From positions 13,171,950-13,235,949 of the forward strand of contig NC_058502.1 of NCBI RefSeq assembly GCF_020382885.2: DNA of 64,000 bases. Reading direction: 5' to 3'. The DNA is from Scatophagus argus (lineage: Eukaryota; Chordata; Actinopteri; Scatophagidae). Numbering within the stretch: position 1 is the stretch's first letter; the number at the start of each line of letters is the position of its first letter. A model generated the notes under the pieces. The model worked only from the letters and a program-made list of their open reading frames with translations, did no database searches and was not told where the DNA came from. This document shows, piece after piece, positions 1 to 15,285 of the stretch. Both the position numbers and the translations under genes were made by a program.

Positions 1-1254
1 AACACACGGGCGGAGTTTGCTCTCAGATTTGCTCCGTCTCAACAACGGTAAATCCGTTCACACGGCACACTCCGTGTAGAAAAGGAGCGCTTCAGTTACA
101 CATGACGTTGGAAACCAGAATAGCTGCGCTTACTTTGATTTTGTGTGTTGGAGCTAACGTTAGCTACCACCCTGTCAACGGAGGACTCAACAAAATAAAC
201 AGCAGGTAATGTGATCCTTTGCTTCATTCACCTGTTGATTTCAACCATACTTGATTAACACCAAACCAAGAGCAACTTTAGCTTGTTTCCCCTCACATTA
301 ACTAAGTGGGGGTGATGTAAAAGCAGTTGCAAACGTAAACGTTAGAGCTAACGTTAGCTTACCCAGTGCCCGGATTTTTCGGACCGCCCCGGATTGCAGT
401 TACAAGGAAGCACCAGTTTCAAAATTTCGCTGCTAACAAAACCAAAAGATGGTAGTTGATCATGCAAACCCACCGACCACGGAGGTGAACTTCTTGCGAC
501 AGATTAGGATACTTGACGTCGATGTTAAGGTGTGTGAAAAGCTGCAGAACAGAGAGTTGTTTCCATGGAGTGCACCTATTCCTCTACTAACGTTAAAGTC
601 ATTACAGCCCATTAAATTTTCGCTGTGATACCAGGTGCGTAACTTCTTCCTCGCTGATTGGTTAGAGTCCTGCTCAGCAGTCTGGCGCCCAGTGCTGCCA
701 CCAGTGGCCGAGAGCTGCAATATGTTGTTTTTTAAAACATCGAACGATACAGTTTAGCTTCCATCCAGCAGCGGCAGCACTAAATAGACGAACTGTGTTT
801 AGGAGAGGAAGAAATGTTGGATTTTTTACATAGTGAGTTTAATGGAACTGACCGACATTACATCAGAGTAAGTCGTGTTTTTGACGCTTTATGCAGTCCA
901 CACACAGACGCGAAGTGTTCCGAGCGGTTGCTGAGACTAATAGCTGCTCTTTGATGGATTTTTAAAACACTGAAACATTTATTATTGTATCCCTGATTGG
1001 AGAACCATATGTCGTTACCGCTAGCCAGCTGACCCTGTCATACCATATTCAGGTCAAATCGTATGCAGCTTTTACTTTAACTAATCTATATCCACGTATT
1101 TTTTTGTCCTCTTAGCTAGCTTAAACCATAATTTAACCGTTGTACAGTTCAATCGCTGGCACTTGTCTCTCTGGACTTTGTACCCCCTCCTTTTATTTTA
1201 CGTTCAGTGTAAAGGCTGCAGCTGCAAAAGTCACACTAGTTTGTTTTTCCTCAG
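1..1254 (+). promoter_or_regulatory. znf451 5' region: presumed promoter, non-coding first exon and first intron
   Basis: The first znf451 coding exon begins at an acceptor ending at 1254, so any upstream exon is non-coding. Two usable splice donors lie in this stretch: one at 206 (CAG before GTAATG) and one at 868 (before GTAAGT). The reading frames before both donors hit a stop soon after joining the 1255 exon, so either exon would be 5' UTR. The 14-bp palindrome AGCTAACGTTAGCT occurs twice, at 152-165 and 346-359. No TATA box could be assigned with confidence. Which donor is used cannot be decided from sequence alone. Confidence 0.45.
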
Positions 1255-1258
1255 CTAA

Positions 1259-4200
1259 ATGTCTTCACCAATCCAAGCAGACGACGATGAGGTGGACGAA
1301 GTGGAGTTTGTATCAGTAAGTCATGTGTACACTTAATTTATTTAAAGAATCGATAGGTTCAAAGGATAACAGTCAGTTGCAGAGTTGTTTATGTTGACTG
1401 GGCTAATTGTGCAATAACATCTTGATCTTGCCTGATAATTAGACTTAATTGCCATTTTTACTTAGTTCATAAACCTATCATGTTTCATTCACTGAAGGAT
1501 ATAAGCTGCTGTTCCTTATACTGCATGACTGGAGGTGATTTTTCTGACATGGGTCACCCAACCTTTTCATGGGCATGTTTAAACAATAATAAACCATATA
1601 AATCTACATGTGTTTTTTTTTTAAATGACATTGTGTCTTGCTTTAGGAGGGTCCTGTCAGACCAGTATTGGAATGTATTGATTTACTGAGTGACAGTGAG
1701 GATGAGGGATGTTCATCATTGGCAGGCACGGTGAGTGGCAAGAGGTTGTTGGTTTTTTTTTCTATTTTTTGTTATTTTTTTTATTAAATATTGTGTGAAT
1801 TTCTGTCTGGTGTTCTCTGACATGTTCTACGTTTTATTCTTCTGTAGCTTGAAGATAAAATCACCTGCCATAAAGCACGTGTTACATCTACACTGGACAG
1901 ACTAGCACACCAGGTGGCTCGAGAGAAAAAGGAAAGAGCAGATAAATGTAGAGCATTCAAGGTAGGTTTGCTACATTGTCAGACCAGTGTCTTCATGTTT
2001 CCATCCAAGCATTCATCAAACATTTATATATATGTATTATGTTACTATATGATCACCTCAAAACTGACAATAAAGAGATAGAAAGATAAAGAGTGGTGCG
2101 ATATTATCAATACATAATGATTTCTCTATCTACTAATTGCTATTACTAGCTGTTGTTGTATCATTTTCATTCATAGAGTAAATGTAACTTCAAATAGATT
2201 TTGTTAAGTGTGTTCATGTTAGATCAGCCGAGTGCAGCTTGCACAAAGTAGGCAAGAACACATTAACAAGACGTCGTGTGAAGACAGGACGTAGTGTGAA
2301 GTCACACAGAACCATCTGTGCTGTCACAGTAGATTGTGTGCCGTCATTGTGTGTTGTGTTGTACTTGGGGTCATGTAAGGCCAGTTGTAATAACAACAGC
2401 GCCACCCTGTGGACAGAATGCACAGAAAGCAACTGTGGCAACCAACAGCAGCACGATGAGCAGCAGTAGTTTATTCACTCGGTACAACATTATACTGTTT
2501 GACACTGACATCTGCTTATCTATCATACAAGTATAAAAAAGACGGCAGAATGTGCTGTTATATTTTTTATGTCTCTTTTTGAAGGAGAAGCAAATCCTAC
2601 AACGAGCCCATGGACAGCAGGAGCTGGCTTTTAGTTCAACAAATGGAACTACCCAGGAAGCAAAGCGTTGTGTAGACATGTGGTTAAAGATGCCAGGTAC
2701 ATTTTTAATCTGAATCAGAAATCTGTTGCAGAATCACTGACATTGCCATTTGTAAATCTGTCAGCATTTGAGTTGATTCAAGTCAAGCCAAGTAGAAAGA
2801 AAAAAATTTTGTTATAAGAGGTAGAGGCATTCCAATGACTGTAGCACTCTGAAGTGGTACTATGCGTTGAAGAAGTTGTATCAGTTGAATGCAGCTTATT
2901 ATACTGAACCTTTGTGTTTACTAGGTGTTAAACCTGGAGGGATCAGTGCTGGTTCTGCAAGAAGACACAGACCTGCTTCTTTCTCCAGAAGTACTTCAAC
3001 CAGACACACTTGTCCAGTGATTAACTGTGGTCGAGTTTATGACAATGCATCCCTCCTCGATGGGCACTTGAAGAGGTTGTCCTTTTCTCCTCATTTCAGT
3101 GTAGCTGCACTACATTTTGAACCATTTCCCTGAGCACAAATATGGCACATTTGGCACTAAAATATCTTGTGTGTAGGTTTGATCACTCCCCTTGTGATCC
3201 AACCATCAATCTTAAAGGATGTCCTTCAGAACTCTTTGCCTGTGCTGCCTGTGGTCAACATTATCAGACTAAAGAAGCATGGAGGAAACATCTTGAGTCT
3301 AAGGTTGATGCACTTTTCTGATTGTGCTCTGTATTGTAGTTATTTTGAGAAGAAACAAGCACTGAATGATGTTGTTTTGGTTACCAGGTGTCCTCATCTA
3401 CTCCTGATGGTCACAGCATTACTCAGACCTATCAGTGCATTGTGTGTTTTGCCTGTCCTGCCTGCTACCTCTTTTTCAACCTTCGCGATGAATGTCTTCA
3501 GCACATGGCGGCCACAAACCACTTCACAGATGCACTCGCCATGAATGGTAAGCTTTATTGAACATTTGTATTTTCTATACGTGTTAATTAGAACTTCGCA
3601 TATCCAGATATCCCAAATTAAGGGATATGGGGAAGTGGAAATATAGTTATTAAACAGCAATATTTTACCATTTTTTGTTTCATCTCTCAATTCTAGGGAA
3701 TTCCTAACTGATAAATGCATTTTGTTACTGTAGAATATGATTTTTGTATACATGCAATTGTATCCATATGATTGTGTCCCCAAAGGATTTCTACATGCAA
3801 GTTTCTTGAACACTAGACAAGAAAAGTATTCTAATTAACATGATCATCATTTTATGCTTATTTACAAAAGACTCTCTTACAAGCATCTTTTTAAGAACCG
3901 GGTTCCCAGGGTACTTAACATGTGAGCAACATATGTGTATCTTATTTTTCTTAAAGAAACCAGAGGAGGAGCACTGCCAGTTCCCATCCCACAGTATGTG
4001 AAGAATCGACTCATCACTTTGTGCAAGGATGCAACATTCAATGTCCGCTGCTCTTTATGTCACAAAGTGCTGATCTCACATCAGGCAGCTCAAGCTCACT
4101 TTAAGTATGTTTTATTAAGGTTTAGTTACTACATGTGCATGCATTCATATATTTTTTGTGTAGCTAACACTGATTTTTCTCATATATTTTGTGCCATTTA

Positions 4201-6485
4201 TTTTTCCTTTGCTTTTTCCCTCTTTGTCCATTTACAGTGTGCACTGCAGACAAGGCTGTGCGGTGGCCAAGGCTGATAAAACAGTAGCACAGGTTATGAA
4301 ACAGCTGCAAGTGCGAGGGCAGTGCTCCCTCTGCTGTAAGCTCTTCTTCAGCCAAGCTGAAATCGAAAGACACAAGGAATCGGCCCAGCATGACGTGGAG
4401 GTCAACATAACAATGGCAAAAGCAGTCCTTCAGCACTGCAGGTTTAGGGAAACTCAACACATGTTGGGAGATAGAGAGGCACAGAGGGAAAGACGGTCCA
4501 CTAACCTTGAAACACCTTTTCAAAAGAGAAGCAAGAAGAGGAGCGATTGTGAAGAATTTCCAGCCAAACGGCAAAGACTAAGCCAGAGTGTGAACGGCAG
4601 CACTGGTGTGAGCTCAGCAACAGCATGGTACTGCGAGTGTGGTCTGCAGTTCTCAGAGGAGACTGCAGCCAGTAAGCATCTCTTGGCCGCGAACCAGATT
4701 TTCCATCAGTGTGGCGTGTGTGGCAAACACATGGGAGAGTCCTCAATTACCCGCTTGCACATGAGTCGTTTTCATGGGGGAGCTCATCTCTCGAACTTCC
4801 TCTTCTACTGCCGCAAGTGCAAAGTGGAAATGCCTCGATACGAAGATATCCTGTCACATGTGTCAGATGTTCACAGCGGACACACCTACTTCACTGAACA
4901 AGATGTGCCCGAGGACCTTGCCACCGTTATCGATGCCATACCGTCCACCAGCACCCTACATTTATCTTCCACAAAGTCCGCAGTCCAGCAGAACACAGTA
5001 GAAACATGTTCCTTGAAGGCAGAGCGGACTTGGATGTGCAGGATGTGTGAGGATGTCTTCGACTCGGAGGACGACATCCGCAAACACTGCAGTGACGTGA
5101 GCAGTCACAGCTATCAGAGATTCATGTGTGGCCACTGCCCTCAGAAGTTCTTTAAGGAGTCCACTGTGCGCCGACATTGTATGAACGAGCACAACGGGCA
5201 GATAAAAAGCTTCTACTTTTGTGGCCTCTGTGACAGCATGCAGTTCGACTCTGAGAGCGACTTTCTGGAGCACTACAAGAGTCTTCACAGTAGGGACTTT
5301 TACTGTATAGATGATGGCGAAGTTGTTCAGTATGCTGTTGCTGAAAGCACCAGTCAGCTTACATGCCCATGCATGGGTTCAGAAAAGGGCAAAGAGGACA
5401 TGAAAGCTACATATACGCAATGCATGAGGGACCTGGCAGATAAAGGAGAATGTCTGTATGTGTGTGCTCCTTGTGATGTATCTGTGAACTCCTATGCACA
5501 GATGAAGACTCACGTTCACACAAAACACCCCGCTTTAAACCTGGACATGACCTTTGATGTCAAATGCAAAGCTTGCCAGGAGAGTTTTACTGGAGTACCA
5601 AGTTTCCATGAACACTATCACTCCCAACACTGCACATTTGAACCGTGCATAAGCTCCAGGACCTGCAGTAAAGACACAAAAGCTGTAAAAATACTCAGTG
5701 CAGTGGAGATCAAACCAGACACCAACGGTACAACAGTAGAATTTTCTTTTACATTTATTATCCGCATTGGCATGTAGCATTTAATTCTGTTTTTATATTT
5801 TCATTTCAGAGATTGAAGATGAAACTCTTGTGAAGTTTTTGAACATGGATCAAACCAGCAAAGAGAGTGAAGCTAATGGAGGTAGGTAACCACCACACAG
5901 CACGTAGAAAAACAGTTTTTAATGTCTTATTGTTTTTATAATAAGTCATTTTTGGGTGTCTTTAAGTATTCTAACGCCAACTTTAATACATGAGCTTCTC
6001 CTTCGTTGGTCTGGTTGCAGATGAATCGGATGACGTAATGTCTGTGAGTGCAGACGAAGCAAGAGAGTCAGCAGGTTTGTGGTCGACCATGTAATCTCTG
6101 TTGATGACTGAGCTGTGAAGATCTCACATTTATCCCAATAGCTACTTTATCCTCTCTTTTACTGAGTTTATGTATGTACCTGTTACTGACTGATTACATT
6201 TTACTGCAGAGAACTTTGTACGAAACACTCTTTGTGTGTTGGCCTTAGTACCAGGGATGGATGTAGTAACAACTCTTCAGTTTCCAAAAAAAAAAAAAGA
6301 TCCAAAAAACAATTAAAATATATGTAATATATGATAAAGCACTAGTTTAGTATAAGGTTTTCCTAACATATGATGGTGTTGCCATTTGCAGTGTTTTATT
6401 ACAGTAACTAACTCCTTATTGTCACCTTTTTTTCTGTTTTACAGAGTTTGAAGAAGCTCTTAAAAGAAGTCTTTTGGAGTTTTAA
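1259..6485 (+). CDS. znf451: E3 SUMO-protein ligase ZNF451 (12 coding exons, 869 aa)
   Basis: Nuclear SUMO E3 ligase that builds SUMO2/3 chains. Coding exons: 1259-1315, 1647-1730, 1848-1961, 2585-2696, 2925-3075, 3177-3303, 3388-3547, 3957-4104, 4238-5727, 5810-5881, 6021-6074, 6445-6485. Together they make 2610 nt with all splice phases matching. Residues 15-19 (VEFVS) and 26-33 (VLECIDLL, followed by an acidic run) are tandem SUMO-interacting motifs joined by PVRP, equivalent to the PLRP linker of mammalian ZNF451 that is part of the catalytic module. About 13 C2H2-type zinc fingers follow, from the CPVINC finger (exons 5-6) to the CKAC finger at residues 761-783; eight or nine are packed in the 1490-nt exon. 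The last exon encodes EFEEALKRSLLEF with the A-x3-S-x2-E pattern of a ubiquitin-interacting motif. The start is the first ATG after the acceptor, and the N-terminus aligns with the mammalian SIM exon. The protein is about 190 residues shorter than human ZNF451. Confidence 0.93.
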
Positions 6486-6576
6486 GAGCATGCTGAGATT
6501 CATTTTGTTGTGACACGGTGTTCAACAAACATGATATTGATGTTTTGTACCAGATATTTGTGTTCAGAATATGTAA

Positions 6577-6582
6577 AATAAA
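6577..6582 (+). terminator. znf451 polyadenylation signal
   Basis: A canonical AATAAA lies 92 nt after the znf451 stop, followed by T-rich sequence. This implies a very short 3' UTR of roughly 115-120 nt. Longer alternative 3' ends cannot be excluded. Confidence 0.75.
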
Positions 6583-6599
6583 ATGTTACTTACAGCTTT

Positions 6600-7889
6600 A
6601 TTTTCTGTGTTCATTTTATGATTCTATTATAAAATCAATAATCAATGCATTCCCATCACAGAGAACCATGCACATCACACTGTAGTTGGAGGGTTGGTTT
6701 ACGGCTGTAGATTTATACACCGTCTTCTGTTGTAAAGACTCAACATTTGAGTGTGTCAGCACATGTGCTATAGATGGCACTGATGACACTGCAAAATGCC
6801 TCAGCTGAAGCTGTGCCCATAGCACTCACTGTATCTCCAGTTGCCACCTCTGCTTTCATTGCGTGATTGAAATCCAGCGTATTGTATGCACAGTAAGGAG
6901 TATGGACACCCTTTGTATGTAGAAAAGTTTCAGTCCTTCCTGTCGTGCTGGTCCTGATCTTTCCTCATGTCTTCAAACTCATTAGTGGGTGACTGACAGA
7001 TTCCTTTCAAAGTGGATTCACACTGCAAGTTGGCATTCGGATGTGTTGTGTATTGCTGCCTTTGTAAATGCATGCTTTCTGAAAACAGACTTTATTTTCT
7101 ACATCTTCTTAGTCACTTAAGTCTGTTTCATAATTTGTGATTCTTGCAAGTTTGATTACAAGTTAATCAGATAATGGGGAAAACTTTCCAGTAAGTAGTT
7201 TGAAATAAGGGTCAAGGTGGCAAATGGGGAGTGCTTATGTGCTCATGGAAGTTAATTGGGGTCGGACTTCTCAGGTTGTAGGATTTGACCCTCACCATCT
7301 TGTCTCACCTACCTGTGAGAAAACCCCTCCAGATCTCATCAGAGGCTACAACCTGGCACAGAGTTATGAGTAATTCAATACATATGCATTCAGTATACAA
7401 TCTGTACAGCATTCTAGCCGCTGACAGAGATCAATATCATTAGTAAAATGATTTAGGAGTAGGTTAAAGTGTTAAGAAGTTTAAGCACAACAATTTTAAC
7501 ACCCTTAAGCATCCATCCAGATTTACGTTCAGATATGAGCAGGTGTGCAGAGACATGCCCACATATACATCACACAACACGCTGTGCTTCTTCTTATCTC
7601 ATTATTGTCACTCATTTCTCCTGCACTGTATGGTGTTGCTGTCATGCCAGACGCCAACAGCTTTTATCTTATTTGCCAGTTATGTTAAAAATTAACCATT
7701 TCAAAGTAAAGTGCAGCCATCTCAGGTCCACTTTAAGTTAGGGTTTTCTCCCAGCCTGTGATAATGAGGGCTGATATAGTCTTCTTAAAAAAATAGGCCA
7801 GAAAAACTCTTTCATATACCTTCATACCTTCATATTTGGTAATAACAGACATAAACAATAAGTTACAACTTAAAGAGTAACACATCTGA

Positions 7890-7890
<1 letters not shown>
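6600..7890. other. znf451-bag2 intergenic spacer
   Basis: This stretch of about 1.3 kb lies between the znf451 poly(A) signal and the bag2 promoter. Short open frames occur on both strands but none resembles a known protein or has convincing splice sites. It probably contains only spacer and distal bag2 promoter sequence; no repeat family was recognised. Confidence 0.5.
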
Positions 7891-10065
<2,175 letters not shown>

Positions 10066-10603
10066 TACACAACACCAAAAGAGAAGATGTGTCTTAATCA
10101 TGCCACTAACCTCACTAAGAACTGCTATAATCCTGTATTAACTCTTAGAAGGACAAAACATGTAGCAGCAAAAGTCCTTGTGGGTGAAATCACAGTGATA
10201 CTGAACCTTAGGGCCAAGAAAGTACAGTAAAACAACAAACACCAACATTTTCCTTTCATATTGTCGTTATTTACACTGAACTACATAATATGGATTGTTG
10301 TATACTGAGATGTGTATGCCTGGTGCATTATCATGGAATATACAATGACATAGTGTCCAATTGGTGGTTTGATCCAGTGACAAACAATGAATGCATGAAT
10401 AACAGTACAGTAATAGCAGCAGAATAAGAGCATCTCTCTCTGTTTCCTTGTCTCACTGTTTAAATCAGCCACTTGGTCAGGGTGTGCATACACTACCTCT
10501 TTGTGTGAAGGCAACACAAATCACATTAAGCTGTGGATTTTAGTTCATATTTGCACAAAGCTGTTTTATGTCTGATTATGTGTGTTGGGGGAAAAAAAAA
10601 AAG

Positions 10604-10609
10604 AATAAA
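10604..10609 (+). terminator. bag2 candidate polyadenylation signal
   Basis: AATAAA about 540 nt after the bag2 stop codon. It is the first clear hexamer on this strand after the gene, giving a 3' UTR of roughly 0.55 kb. Confidence 0.6.
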
Positions 10610-10619
10610 TAAGCACACT

Positions 10620-13600
10620 GAGTACGTGAGGGTGGGTGGCCTGTATTGCTGTAATGAATAAGAATACGACACATCTGCACTTTATATTATCGGTGGCCAA
10701 GATGTCATATGTGCAAGTTCGCTGTCAGGACACCTACTCCATGTTAGGTGTAAGAGCCCAACCATCAAGAGGCACACGCATCCCCTTACTTGTACACAGA
10801 CGCACACACAAATATAGTCGATGAGGCAGATTAATTGAGACAAAACAGCCATATTACTCTTTGACGCTATTAAGACCAATGTCATCAGACAATAGCAACA
10901 TAGAACTATAGTCATGTGGCCAGTCTGCTATGCAGTCCTGTGAAAGTAAAACACAATAACTAATATGCTGTCCTGTATAAAATGTTTTGCCTTAGAAGTG
11001 GGTCATTCCCATGACAAACAGCTTTTTAAATTTGCAGTGACTACAAAACAGACCTGGAAACCAAAGTGCAGTGTCTGTATCAGCGCATCTCCAATTCAGC
11101 TGAAGCTAAATTTGATTCTCGATTTCCCCTTTGTTGTGATCCAGAAGCGCAAAACATCTATTTATGAAGAAATTACCTTTCGGTTATTCAGTTTGTTGTT
11201 CTACATAATCGAATGATGCGGCAGCTAAATCAGTTCATGACACAGAAGGTAAACTCCTGCTGCAGAGATGTGTTTTGCAGGTTGCTGTTCGTGACCACCT
11301 TTAAGCAACAACATTTAGGTTATTATTACTTCAGATGATCTCTAGTCTCTATCAGTGTCGTTTTAAAGTCAAGGTCTGCTTAAACGATTACAGTGGCAGA
11401 AGAATGCTGTCACTTGAAATAACACACTGGATGCCCAAGGAAAAAAAAAGTGAAGTTTTATTTATGTCAGATTACCATGGACTCCTCCCCCCAAAACATA
11501 ACATCAGGTGCACTGCAGTGTGGCACACTTCAATTAAAACTAAAATCCAACATTTTGTTGTTGTTGTCTGACTGAAAGCATACACGCGTTGGTTCGTCTA
11601 CCTAAATGTTTCAGACTGTTTTATGTGTGAAAAAACTCGAGCAACGGTAAGACATAAAGATTATTACAACACCTGAGTGACAGCACATACGTACGGTTAG
11701 TTTTCACTTATGGTTCTTTAAGATTATATGCCATCTTTCATGATAAAGTGCGCTAAATCCATTCATTCAAAAAGCAAAAAGGCAAAGTAAAACACAATGT
11801 TACAAATAAGAGAAAGCTTGAGGAGAAAAATATTTAAAGATTTACTGTGCAGGCAATTTCAAACAAGCAGCAAGAGTGGAGACTGAAATGCTTACTGGTC
11901 GTCACTGGTGGAGAATGTAAACATGGAAAAGGCATCGTGGCATTGCAACCGTGGTTAGTTCACTGACATGGGGGAAAATAGGCTTGCATGCACAATTCCA
12001 CTTTTTTTTTTTTTTTTTTAACCAAACAGCTTTGTTTACATACAACCAAGTGAGAACTCCTGAAATGTGATACACTCTCAGTACCAATGGAATAAGTAGA
12101 ACACATCTGAAGCACCTGTTGGAATGTGACTGAGTAGTGAAATAATGAATGAATTCAGTCCCATCTGAACTTCTAGAGAACAAAGTTCATTTGAATGTGG
12201 GGAAAAGCTTTAAACTAAGATATGATAATCTTTTTAGAGACGAAAAACATGCATGCACGTGTATTCCCAGATATCCTATGTAATTTAATTCCATATAAAA
12301 TACTTAGAATTATAACTATTAATACAGAAATTATCATAATTTCAAAGATTTAAGACTTTTCCACATCACCACATATTTAATTGTGCTTGGTAAACTGGCG
12401 TCTTCCATAAATTGAGTTTTGGGGAAAAAAAAAAACTCAAAAGCCTTAATGCAGAGAAGGCAATAACATATAGTTCTCAGGAAGCTGTATTAGTTTGGTG
12501 GACTTTTTGGAGTACCTTTATGTAGTGGGAAGAGTCTGAATATTCTTGCATATTCAGGCATACCCAAGCAAACTATCTGGTGGTCAGCTGTTTGTACATT
12601 CAGAGAGCAATGAGCTATTAGTCTTTTCACCCTTCTGGTCCCACTCCTTCTCCTTTTTTCCACCCCATCAAATAGAAGCAGAATTATAAGTACAAATTAG
12701 AAATTAATCAGATACTGCAGAAGACGAAGCAAAACCCAAATCATGGACCATTTTTAGTGTTTGAAATCCCATAAATATGGTGAATTCTGAATACATGGGT
12801 ACTGAAACTTCTTCACTCTTAGGCTGACCGATCAGTTATTCAAAGCTGTACCTAAGTTACAGATAAACACAGTAAAATGTAAACAACTGCAATCAAAAAC
12901 GTAGTGCTATAACTGATTGTGACTTGAGGTACATTATGCTCTACATCACTGAGACTTTGAGAAAAGTCTAAGAATTTGATTGACATAACATTAATAGGAC
13001 CATTTTGGACCATTTTGTATTAGTTACTGATATTTGGTTAGAAATAGAAACACATCACACTAATTTCTTGTTACATCCATTCCACTGTGATATTTAACTA
13101 CAGCTCAGCGTAAGAGTAATTTTGGCACTATATCAGCACTTTAGTACAAAAATACTTCTTTGCAGAGAATACTCTGGAATCCTTAGTGTTTTGTCCACAA
13201 TGAACAGTATAATTAGAACCATATTCTGTTGACAGTTAGAAAAATATGGTACAATAATCTGCGTATCTTCCTAAACACATGCAAACATACTGCACAGCTG
13301 AAATGCCAAAATCACCTTATGTTTGTTTTTTGGGGGTGTATCATTAAATTCTCTACACAACAACTACGCACTGTAGCTGCAGTTGTTGCTGTTACTTAAG
13401 GCAACCATAAGGCGGACCCAAGAGTGTACAAACGTTGACAGGTTTTGTGCGCAGATCAATAATGGAGATTCGAGGCTGAACCAAAGGAAATTCAGAAACA
13501 ATTTAAGGTTCAGATTAAGCATCAGGTTATAAGTGGTATCGAGTAGTACTTCCCAGTCAGCAAGGACTTTGGTGTCTAAGTGTGGCTACCTCCACAGAAT

Positions 13601-13661
13601 ACAACAATAACCAATCTAGCCTCAGAAACAATAGTCAGTCACTAAAATGAAATGATTTTAT
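10620..13661. other. bag2-rab23 tail-to-tail interval; probably includes the rab23 3' UTR
   Basis: No coding exon was recognised in these 3 kb. On the minus strand an AATAAA at 11457-11462 could end a rab23 3' UTR of about 2.2 kb. A poly-T run lies near 12002-12019 and a short A run near 12423-12434. The assignment to the rab23 3' UTR is inference from position and from the absence of other features. Confidence 0.4.
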
Positions 13662-15285
13662 CTAGAGTAGGCTGCAGCTCCCGAAGGGATTTTTAGTCTT
13701 CTTTGTCCTTTGCTTGTTAGGTCGCAAAGTGATGACTTCTCTGCCGTTGCTGGAGCTCTGGTTGCTGACATTACTACTTGTGGTATTAAAAACACCTTTG
13801 GAAAAACACAGGTTATGAGTAATGTCACCCTGAAAAGAAAAAAAAACTTAAAATGTGACACAAAAAGTGACGTTTAGAAAGAAAATTCTTTACCTATTTT
13901 ATTGCTTGTTGAGTGAATGACCTCCGTTTCCTCTGCCGTTTGCTGTTTGAGCCGCTGAAGATATTTGTCAGCTAAGTACTTAAAAACTAAAAGGAGAGAA
14001 CCGACAGACGTGTTAGGACGATAATACCCAGAATGAGGCTGTTTCACTTGCATTAGATCTGCTGTCCACATTTTCAGTTACCCACCCTCATTCACATTCA
14101 GGTCCTCTTTTACCGAAGTTCGATAAAATCTCAGCTTCAGCCTTTTAGCCAAAGCTTCTGCCTCCTCGCTGTAATGTGACCAAAGGAAATACAAAATCTC
14201 TTGAATTTACTGGAAGTTATACTGCTTTAATAACTATTCAGTCATTACCTTTTTGTCCTTAGCATTCAAATGCTTTACTGCTCCAGAGTGGTTTTTACAT
14301 AAAGAACCTATTACTCACTTTTTTATAACAGTCTCTTCCAGCAGGTCAATTTTGTTCTGCACTAGAACCGTGGGAATATCTCCGACCTCTGCCTCCACCT
14401 TCTCCCTCCAGCTGTCAATGGCCTGAAACGACTCCCTGTCTGTGGTAGAGAAGACTAGCACACATGCTTGAGCACCTGCAATGTAAGACGGGACAACAAC
14501 ATATTTTAAAGCTACGTGATAAAAAAAATACCCTGATGCATAAATGATATTGCAAAAAAAAAACTGGGTCAATTTGAGGACATCCCCACTGAAGATGGGC
14601 TGTGCTGCCCTGCCAGTCGACCATAAAGTTTGTGACAAACAAAAGCTTAATCTAAGCGGTGAGGGAGGTCAGCGGCCCAAAGCAGCAGCAGTGTTATATT
14701 TGTCACAGAGGCGGGGGTCTTACCGCGGTAATAGGCCTTGGTTATAGCGTCAAACTCCTCCTGTCCAGCAGTGTCCCACAGCATTAGTCGGACCTCTTCG
14801 TCATTTACGCTAAAACAACCAGAATGTAATGATGGCAAATTACGTAACAATTTCGCTACAGTCAGCCTAACAATATCCATCTCAGCACATCGCTCTAGTT
14901 TTTCTGGTCTCTGGTCCATCCATCAATGTTTGCTAAATCTGCACTTGTAAGTTTTTATCTCACTGAAACACTAAATGTGTTTTCACAACAAAGTATTATC
15001 TGATATTGCTCTGCTTTTGATGAGTAAACAAAAACATAAGGGTCCAACATTCACCAATTTAATGGGATCTTCATTACCCTGCAGTGGCATTAAATACAGG
15101 CGATAACTGACAGAGAAACAAACTGCTTACAGTATCTGCCTTTCCAGAAAGTCCACTCCAATAGTCTTTTTGTAGTCCTTAGTGAAGATGCCCTTGCAGT
15201 AACGTTGGATCATGCTGGATTTGCCAACAGCTCCATTGCCGACCACGACCACCTTGATGGCCACTTCCATGTCCTCCTCCAACAT
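13662..15285 (-). CDS. rab23: Ras-related GTPase Rab23 (6 coding exons, 235 aa)
   Basis: Membrane-trafficking GTPase that negatively regulates Hedgehog signalling at the primary cilium. Coding exons in transcript order: 15285-15131, 14809-14724, 14475-14319, 14168-14086, 13986-13894, 13795-13662 (708 nt, frame intact). Start MLEEDMEVAIK matches the family. G1 P-loop GNGAVGKS at residues 16-23; switch region with TIGVDFLER; G3 DTAGQEE with Gln68 present; G4 NKID at 121-124; the Rab23-typical AQACVLVFSTTDRESF. The C-terminal tail keeps the basic RPNKQRTKKTKNPF stretch and ends in the CaaX box CSLL (Cys232). Human Rab23 is 237 aa and its last residue is proline, so the terminal residue differs here. 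The neighbours bag2 and prim2 are the same as in mammals. Confidence 0.97.

Noticed and set aside
460-720. 86-codon open frame on the minus strand in the znf451 5' region
   Set aside because: No similarity to a known protein, no splice sites on that strand, and it overlaps the probable promoter or first exon.
4164-5780. Several open frames of 60-136 codons on both strands across the large znf451 exon
   Set aside because: They are shadows of the 1490-nt zinc-finger exon, whose frame continues correctly into its neighbours.
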